Positions 31,081-36,514 of a stretch of DNA of 36,514 bases are shown here, piece after piece; the first letter of the stretch is position 1; every line of letters starts with the position of its first letter. The stretch is from Sphingomonadales bacterium (GTDB lineage: Bacteria; Pseudomonadota; Alphaproteobacteria; Sphingomonadales; Sphingomonadaceae), in contig JAIXOE010000009.1 in the NCBI GenBank assembly GCA_027486895.1, forward strand, positions 1-36,514. Reading direction: 5' to 3'. The notes under the pieces were generated by a model. It saw nothing but the letters and a program-made list of their open reading frames with translations. It searched no databases and was not told the origin of the DNA. A program made the translations under genes and the position numbers.

Positions 31081-32469
31081 TTAGCGTGCGCCATCAGGCC
31101 AGAGAACCACGCGGACGGTCTGCAACAGGATCAGCAAATCCAAAAACGGCGTATAATTTTTGGCGTAATAGAGGTCATATTCCAGCTTATGCCGGCTATC
31201 CTCAATCGACGCGCCGTATGGATAATTGATTTGGGCCCAGCCCGTAATGCCCGGCTTCACCATATGGCGCTCTGCATAATAAGAGAGTTGCTGTTCCAAA
31301 TCCGCTACAAATTCCGGCCGCTCTGGCCGTGGCCCGACAAAGCTCATCTCACCCTTGAGAACGTTCCATGTTTGTGGAAGCTCATCAATGCGAACTTTGC
31401 GGATAAATTTACCGACCAAGGTGATGCGCGAGTCATCCTTTTGCGCCCATACCGCCTTACCTGACGCTTCCGCGTCTACACGCATCGAACGGAGCTTCAG
31501 TACATTATAGGGTTGACCAAATAGTCCCACGCGAACCTGCCTGTAGAAAGCTGGCCCTTTGCTCTCCAATTTGACGAGCAATGCAAATAACAGAATGACT
31601 GGAGCCGTAAAAAACAGCAGCAGCGAACTTGCAGTGATATCAAACAAACGCTTCGCAATACCCGACAGCCGACGCCCCGACGAAAAACCATCCGAGAAAA
31701 TCAACCAGCTTGGGTTGACGCTATCAAGGTCAACGCGCCCGGTTTCGCGTTCCAAAAATGTGGAAATGTCATTGACGTGCACACCCGTTGTTTTGATCCG
31801 CAACAGGTCATCCAACGGCAACGCGTTGCGTCGTTCTTCTAGCGCGAGCACAACTTCACTTGTACCAAGCTTCTCGACATAATCCGCGAGATTGTAAATC
31901 GCGCTTCGGTTAATCGCTTCAGGGATAACGCGCTTCGCTTCGTCCATTGCAATGAAACCGACAACGACAAAGCCCGTGCCCGGCTTCGCTTCCAAATCCT
32001 TGATCCGTTGCGCACGCGCGCCGGCACCGAGCACCAATAGACGCCGCTTAAAACTTTGACCGCCAACGAGACTGCCCAATATCGCGCGACTAATTGCAAG
32101 GAACAGGAACGCAAAGACCATCGCATACAGCGAATTGGAGCGCCACAATGTGGCCCCTGGCAGCATGAAGGCCATGACGGATTGGAAGATAACGCCAAGT
32201 GAAACCGCGACCATCAAACGCGCAATGGCAAAACGCAGCGATTGGAGCGCATCAGGTCCATAAACGCCAACAGCCATCGCCGCGACATGGACCGACGCAG
32301 CAAACGCAACAAGCTGCCCAATCCTGTTTCCAATATGGTCGACTTGCATCCCGATTTGATGCGCGCGAATAACCCATGCTGTTTCTGCAGCGGCAACAAG
32401 AAGACAAAAGTCGATAAGCGCCAAAAACAGCACCGCATAGGGTATGTAATGCTTGAAAAGCCGTATCAT
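31081..32469 (-). CDS. XrtA/PEP-CTERM system sugar transferase (TIGR03013 family)
   Basis: The 462-residue product has four or five membrane segments at the N-terminus, a Rossmann-like middle part (LLVLGAGARAQRIKDLE) and a C-terminal bacterial sugar transferase domain (from about 270: KRLFDITASSLLLFF, then GPAFYRQVRVG, LRSMRVDAE, FVGPRPERPEFV, KPGITGWAQINYPYG). Such proteins transfer the first sugar-phosphate to undecaprenyl phosphate, starting a polysaccharide repeat. The family is tied to PEP-CTERM/exosortase loci. It heads the operon ahead of prsK. Confidence 0.92.
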   Translation of the reverse strand: MIRLFKHYIPYAVLFLALIDFCLLVAAAETAWVIRAHQIGMQVDHIGNRIGQLVAFAASVHVAAMAVGVYGPDALQSLRFAIARLMVAVSLGVIFQSVMAFMLPGATLWRSNSLYAMVFAFLFLAISRAILGSLVGGQSFKRRLLVLGAGARAQRIKDLEAKPGTGFVVVGFIAMDEAKRVIPEAINRSAIYNLADYVEKLGTSEVVLALEERRNALPLDDLLRIKTTGVHVNDISTFLERETGRVDLDSVNPSWLIFSDGFSSGRRLSGIAKRLFDITASSLLLFFTAPVILLFALLVKLESKGPAFYRQVRVGLFGQPYNVLKLRSMRVDAEASGKAVWAQKDDSRITLVGKFIRKVRIDELPQTWNVLKGEMSFVGPRPERPEFVADLEQQLSYYAERHMVKPGITGWAQINYPYGASIEDSRHKLEYDLYYAKNYTPFLDLLILLQTVRVVLWPDGAR

Positions 32470-32633
32470 TGCGCCGCGTCCATGTCGGCTTTGCTAACGG
32501 CCAATAGTAAAGTGTCGATTAATTTTACAATCAGCGGTCAAGTAACTTTAGATGCGTTGCTTTTTCAGGTTTGACCCGCCGTTCTACATCGGCAATATCG
32601 GAGTAACGCATATTTGCTCCGTCTGGGAAACCT

Positions 32634-33668
32634 GTGACTATCATTCCTGTAATATTATCGGGCGGCGGCGGAACTCGGCTCTGGCCGTTGTCGACCCCGC
32701 AAACGCCCAAGCAATTCCTCGCGTTGACCGCTCAGCATACGATGTTTCAATTGACGATACTGCGTGTCATGGATCGTACGCGATTTTCAGCCCCAGTGAT
32801 TGTAGCGAATGAAGCGCATGCTGAAATAGTAGAAGCGCAACTCGCTGAAATTGGTGTGACTGATGGCATAATCCTGCTTGAACCATGCGCGCGCAACACT
32901 GCCCCCGCGATCGCACTTGCTGCCCTCACTGCTGCCACAGCACAAGCCGTCATGCTGGTCATGCCAAGCGATCATGTGATACTTGACGCAGATGCCTTTC
33001 ACCGCGCGACCGACGCCCTCTATCCTTTTGCGCAGGAGGGTTGGCTTGCGACCTATGGGATCAATCCGTCGGGACCTGAAACAGGATATGGCTACATCCA
33101 GACGGGCTCAAAAGTCGGTACGGACGTATATGAAGTGCAGTGCTTCGTGGAAAAGCCAGATGCAAGCCGGGCCACCGCCATGATTGCAACCGGCGACCAC
33201 GTCTGGAACGGAGGAATATTTCTTTTCCGCGCCGATAGCTATCTCGATGCCGTACAGGAGCACGCACCAGCGATGGACGTCGCCGTCCGCGCTGCAATGG
33301 ACACAGCACAACGCTACGGTAATTTGGTTCGTCCCCACCATGAAAGCTTTGCTTCCAGTCCTGCAGACAGTATCGATTACGCAATCATGGAAAAGGCTGA
33401 AAAGGTCGCTGTTGCACCCGTAAGCATGGGTTGGTCAGATGTTGGCAGTTGGGACGCACTGCATGACATTGGCCAGAAAGACATCGACGGCAATGTTACC
33501 TCCGGGACAGTCCGGATAGACCAAAGCAATGGAAACCTTATCCACGCAAACGGCATACGCGTTTCAGTTCATGGCGTAAAAGACATGCTGATTATCGCCA
33601 ACGGTAGCGAAGTTATGATTTTACCGCGCGGCACCAGTCAGAAGGTCCGCGAGTTCGCTAAGGACTGA
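32634..33668 (+). CDS. manC: Mannose-1-phosphate guanylyltransferase
   Basis: The 344-residue product has the nucleotidyltransferase signature ILSGGGGTRLWPLS at 7-20, PKQFLAL, DHVI and FVEKPD, in the family order. It makes GDP-mannose from mannose-1-phosphate and GTP. It is the short monofunctional form, without the isomerase domain seen in longer ManC proteins. The start is GTG at 32634 with GGGAAA before it. It is divergent from the sugar transferase operon, so GDP-mannose is a plausible precursor of the polysaccharide built by that operon. Confidence 0.94.
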   Translation: MTIIPVILSGGGGTRLWPLSTPQTPKQFLALTAQHTMFQLTILRVMDRTRFSAPVIVANEAHAEIVEAQLAEIGVTDGIILLEPCARNTAPAIALAALTAATAQAVMLVMPSDHVILDADAFHRATDALYPFAQEGWLATYGINPSGPETGYGYIQTGSKVGTDVYEVQCFVEKPDASRATAMIATGDHVWNGGIFLFRADSYLDAVQEHAPAMDVAVRAAMDTAQRYGNLVRPHHESFASSPADSIDYAIMEKAEKVAVAPVSMGWSDVGSWDALHDIGQKDIDGNVTSGTVRIDQSNGNLIHANGIRVSVHGVKDMLIIANGSEVMILPRGTSQKVREFAKD

Positions 33669-33699
33669 CGCCGACAATTTTGAGCCAATGCCCGCGCGC

Positions 33700-35115
33700 T
33701 TAAACCGTCCGGTCGAAAGCAAATGGTGACATACCGCGCTCGCGCTCGTTGAAAACAAGCACGCGTCCTGCCGGCGGTGCACTTCGCTGCGAACATTCAG
33801 GTCGCGTGCAGGCGGGACATCCCAAACCGATGGGCGTGGCTTGACCGTTGTTGAGGTCCAAACCGCGCGCAGCGGCCAAGGGTGCTGCGAGTTTGGCATC
33901 AATCCCAAGGCAGATAGCGAATTCAGCTTCAACCCCGCCACTCACAGCCGTTTGCGGGTGAACGGTCCGCGACAGCGTAAACCATCGGCTATTGTCCTCT
34001 AATTCAACTAGATGCGGCATAAGCGTCCCTGGTCGTGCAAACACGTTATGGACTTGCCACAAGGGACATCTGCGGTCCGTTTCTACCAAAGGTGACGCAC
34101 TTGCCCCTGCATAACGCTTACTGCTTTGCCCTGCCCGATCGATCCGCAGCATGAAGAATGGCAATCCACGCTGTCCCACCCGCTGCAAAGTCGTCAATCG
34201 ATGCGCAACTTGTTCAAAACCCGCCCCAAACCGACGTTGCAACAAAATGAGGTCATAGCCTGTCGCTTCACAGGCGCGCAGGAAACGTGCGTAAGGCATC
34301 ATGACTGCTGCGGCAAAATAGCTGTTTAAATGGCGCCTGTAGAGCCGTTCGCCCGCGCGCTCGGTAAACGACGCCCCAGATACGAGCGCTTCTATCTCCG
34401 CCTTCGCCTCCAGCATCGAAAGTTGCAACGCTGCGGCGAATGTCCGACTTGCAGGGTCCAGTAGCTCCGAAAGCTGCAGTTGCCGTGCATGGAGGTCTAA
34501 CCGGCGTAGTCTGTCGGGCATCACATCAAATGGCAGAATGCGAATCGACAACTGGTGCTTCACCCGAAGCCGTTCGGTAATAGCGCCATATAAATCGGCA
34601 TTGGTGAGACGCAGCTCGTCTGCAAGGCTTTCTGCCTGTGAGTCCAAGTCCGCGAAATGGTTGCGCCAGCGCTCTATTTCGCGCCGCGCCGATGCGATGG
34701 ATTCCGGTTCAATGTTTGCGCCGCCCTGCAATGTGCCCGCTGCACCATGTGAACCACCCGACAAACGGTCAAAAGCGCGTGCGAAGGCTTCGGCTGCGTC
34801 CGGACTGGCGGCAATCCATTCTTCAACCTGCGTTCGATCAACCGACAGGTCGGCAAACATCGGATCACTCAACCTTCGCCGAATGGCCTCAACACCACCG
34901 CCGGGCGTCGTGCCCGTTAATGTGCGCGGGTCGAAATCATATGATTGCGCTAGTTTTAGCAATAATGTTGCCGTGAGCGGTCTTTGATTTCGCTCGATAA
35001 GGTTCAGGTAAGATGCAGAGATCGTAAGCGCATCCGCCATTGCACCTTGCGTCAGCCCGTTGGCTCGCCGGATCCTGCGGACGGCGTGGCCGGCAAATAA
35101 CTTCTGTTCACTCAT
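33700..35115 (-). CDS. RamB/ScfR-like transcriptional regulator
   Basis: The 471-residue product starts with an XRE-type helix-turn-helix (residues about 8-60: LTQGAMADALTISASYLNLIERNQRPL). The middle has an IrrE-like region in which the HExxH motif is absent (LYRRHLNSYFAAAVMMPYARFLRA), and the C-terminal domain of the DUF2083 type has a CPACTRPEC cysteine cluster. Relatives are RamB, regulator of acetate metabolism, and short-chain acyl-CoA regulators. It is divergent from aceA, the expected target. ATG at 35115 has AAGGGG before it. Confidence 0.9.
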   Translation of the reverse strand: MSEQKLFAGHAVRRIRRANGLTQGAMADALTISASYLNLIERNQRPLTATLLLKLAQSYDFDPRTLTGTTPGGGVEAIRRRLSDPMFADLSVDRTQVEEWIAASPDAAEAFARAFDRLSGGSHGAAGTLQGGANIEPESIASARREIERWRNHFADLDSQAESLADELRLTNADLYGAITERLRVKHQLSIRILPFDVMPDRLRRLDLHARQLQLSELLDPASRTFAAALQLSMLEAKAEIEALVSGASFTERAGERLYRRHLNSYFAAAVMMPYARFLRACEATGYDLILLQRRFGAGFEQVAHRLTTLQRVGQRGLPFFMLRIDRAGQSSKRYAGASASPLVETDRRCPLWQVHNVFARPGTLMPHLVELEDNSRWFTLSRTVHPQTAVSGGVEAEFAICLGIDAKLAAPLAAARGLDLNNGQATPIGLGCPACTRPECSQRSAPPAGRVLVFNERERGMSPFAFDRTV

Positions 35116-35122
35116 ATGACCC

Positions 35123-35194
35123 CTTGTAATTTATATTACAGCTTTACAAAATAACCCTAGTTTATTTGCACCATAACACAACAAATATTACAAG
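35123..35194. promoter_or_regulatory. Repeated TTACA half-sites between the RamB-like gene and aceA
   Basis: A perfect inverted repeat TGTAAT-TTAT-ATTACA spans 35125-35140, next to TTTACAAA at 35143-35150. A further ATTACAAG at 35187-35194 is the reverse complement of CTTGTAAT at 35123-35130, 56 bases apart. The first copy lies in the leader of the regulator gene, so autorepression and looping are possible. RamB of Corynebacterium binds a similar AT-rich TTTGCAAA motif; this is a loose resemblance. Confidence 0.5.
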
Positions 35195-35264
35195 ATTGAC
35201 TCGTCCTTTGGCCGGTTTCGCCGCATAACAGGCTTCATAAACACGGTTACCGAAGGAATTGTAA

Positions 35265-36514
35265 ATGTCATACCAGTCGCTCATTGCTGAAAACAGCACG
35301 CATATTGCCGCAAATAACGGCACATGGGACTCCATCAGCGCAGAGTCCGTCGCGCGTATGCAATTGCAGAACCGCTTTCAAACCGGGCTCGACATTGCGC
35401 GCTACACTGCAAAAATCATGCGTGAAGATATGGCCGCTTATGATGCAGATCCCGCGCAATACACACAGTCACTGGGTTGCTGGCACGGGTTCATTGCCCA
35501 GCAGAAGATGATTTCTATCAAGAAGCATTTCGGCACCACCAAAAAGCGTTATCTGTACCTGTCGGGCTGGATGATTGCCGCCTTGCGCAGCGAGTTTGGT
35601 CCACTTCCTGACCAGTCTATGCATGAGAAGACCAGCGTCCCTGCCCTCATTGGCGAGCTTTACACCTTCCTTCGCCAGGCAGACAGCCGTGAACTAAACC
35701 TGCTCTTCAAGGATCTTGATGACGCCCGCTCGGCTAACGACGCAGCCAAGGAAGCCGAAGCGCTTGCGAAAATTGAAGGTCACGAAACCCATGTCGTGCC
35801 GATCATTGCGGACATTGACGCAGGTTTTGGCAATGCAGAGGCAACCTATCTTCTCGCGAAAAAGATGATTGAAGCGGGTGCATGCGCCCTGCAGATCGAA
35901 AATCAGGTGTCGGACGAAAAGCAGTGTGGCCACCAGGATGGCAAAGTGACCGTTCCACATGAAGATTTTCTGCAAAAAATTCGGGCCTGCCGCTACGCTT
36001 TTCTTGAACTTGGCGTGCCTGATGGCATCATCGTTGCCCGCACGGACTCCTTGGGTGCGGGCCTCACCAAGCAGATCGCGGTATCGAAAGAAGCGGGCGA
36101 CCTTGGCGACTTGTACAACAGCTTCCTCGACTGTGAGGAAATTGATCCAAGCACAGCACAGAATGGCGATGTCATTTTGAACCGCAACGGCAAGCTACTG
36201 AAGCCAAAGCGTTTGCCTTCCAACCTTTTCCAGTTCCGTTCAGGGACAGGCGAAGACCGTTGCGTGCTTGATTGCATCACTTCACTTCAGAATGGCGCCG
36301 ACCTGATCTGGATCGAAACCGAAAAGCCGCATATCGAACAGATTGCCGGCATGGTCGACCGCATCCGCGAAGTCGTTCCCAACGCCAAGCTTGCGTACAA
36401 TAACTCGCCAAGCTTCAACTGGACGCTCAATTTCCGCCAGCAGGTGTTCGACGCCTGGGTCGCAGAAGGCAAGGACGTATCGGGTTACGAACGCGCAAAC
36501 CTGATGAGCGCGAC
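35265..36514 (+). CDS. aceA: Isocitrate lyase, long form (partial, 3' end outside)
   Basis: The frame from ATG at 35265 (GAAGGA before it) stays open to the window end, giving 416 full codons. It has the catalytic motif KQCGHQDGK with C221, and is very close throughout to the long Pseudomonas aeruginosa isocitrate lyase of about 530 residues, including QSLGCWHGFI, PIIADIDAGFGNAEATYL and DGKVTVPH. The enzyme splits isocitrate into succinate and glyoxylate for growth on acetate and fatty acids. About 115 residues remain outside. It is divergent from a RamB-like regulator. Confidence 0.97.
   Translation, partial: MSYQSLIAENSTHIAANNGTWDSISAESVARMQLQNRFQTGLDIARYTAKIMREDMAAYDADPAQYTQSLGCWHGFIAQQKMISIKKHFGTTKKRYLYLSGWMIAALRSEFGPLPDQSMHEKTSVPALIGELYTFLRQADSRELNLLFKDLDDARSANDAAKEAEALAKIEGHETHVVPIIADIDAGFGNAEATYLLAKKMIEAGACALQIENQVSDEKQCGHQDGKVTVPHEDFLQKIRACRYAFLELGVPDGIIVARTDSLGAGLTKQIAVSKEAGDLGDLYNSFLDCEEIDPSTAQNGDVILNRNGKLLKPKRLPSNLFQFRSGTGEDRCVLDCITSLQNGADLIWIETEKPHIEQIAGMVDRIREVVPNAKLAYNNSPSFNWTLNFRQQVFDAWVAEGKDVSGYERANLMSA

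Noticed and set aside
32470-32633. Search for a sigma-54 promoter between the sugar transferase and manC genes
   Set aside because: No GG-N10-GC pair with the expected context was found on either strand, so no PrsR target is claimed.

Overview
The window reads as a stretch of chromosome from an alphaproteobacterium, most likely of the order Sphingomonadales (Sphingopyxis/Sphingorhabdus type). The pointers are a CcrM-type GANTC methyltransferase, a transhydrogenase split into three genes (pntAA, pntAB, pntB), a PrsK/PrsR/TIGR03013 set typical of XrtA/PEP-CTERM exopolysaccharide systems, a long-form isocitrate lyase with a RamB/ScfR-type regulator, and the general look of the proteins. GC appears by eye to be in the low to mid fifties. 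I saw no transposase, phage gene, CRISPR array or rRNA. There is no gene-free stretch longer than 300 bases; the longest gap is the 214 bp upstream of ccrM.

Layout. 1-3100: the tail of katG with a strong terminator, a small secreted cytochrome c, a coupled pair (sterol desaturase family enzyme plus a membrane protein) and a divergent LysR regulator. 3100-6700: tRNA-Ser(CGA), hspQ, then a minus-strand set of an Asp/Glu racemase, a secreted parallel beta-helix protein and its diheme cytochrome partner. 6700-9730: the transhydrogenase operon, led by a 48-residue protein of the aa3-oxidase subunit IV type. 9860-11710: an NtrC-like regulator whose sigma-54 contact loop is degenerate, facing a DUF2177 membrane protein. 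11780-17250: a minus-strand housekeeping run in the order glmM, thiD fused to a VOC domain, rnhB, a GANTC-rich gap, ccrM, folP. 17350-20250: a dicarboxylate/amino-acid symporter, an aldo/keto reductase and an NnrU-like protein. 20300-25670: a peptide-use operon (POT transporter, lipoprotein amidohydrolase, metal-ligand-less amidohydrolase), a nitroreductase and a small GntR regulator. 25650-33670: the exopolysaccharide module (sugar transferase, prsK, prsR, TPR protein) divergent from a mannose-1-phosphate guanylyltransferase. 33700 to the end: a RamB/ScfR-like regulator divergent from aceA, which runs off the window.

How the genes work together. The Prs set is a sensor kinase, a sigma-54 activator, a priming sugar transferase and a TPR protein; with GDP-mannose made by the divergent gene it forms an export and regulation block for a surface polysaccharide. 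GlmM supplies UDP-GlcNAc precursor for the wall. ccrM and folP overlap and are probably co-translated. aceA and its regulator form a two-gene acetate/short-chain acyl-CoA switch with repeated TTACA half-sites between them. The POT operon looks like uptake of di/tripeptides followed by periplasmic or outer-membrane hydrolysis.

I did not find a clear new defence or mobile system. The most unusual items are the cluster of six GANTC sites directly upstream of ccrM, the ThiD-VOC fusion, the oxidase-subunit-IV-like microprotein leading the transhydrogenase operon, the NtrC-like regulator without GAFTGA, and the amidohydrolase pair in which one member has lost its HxH metal motif.
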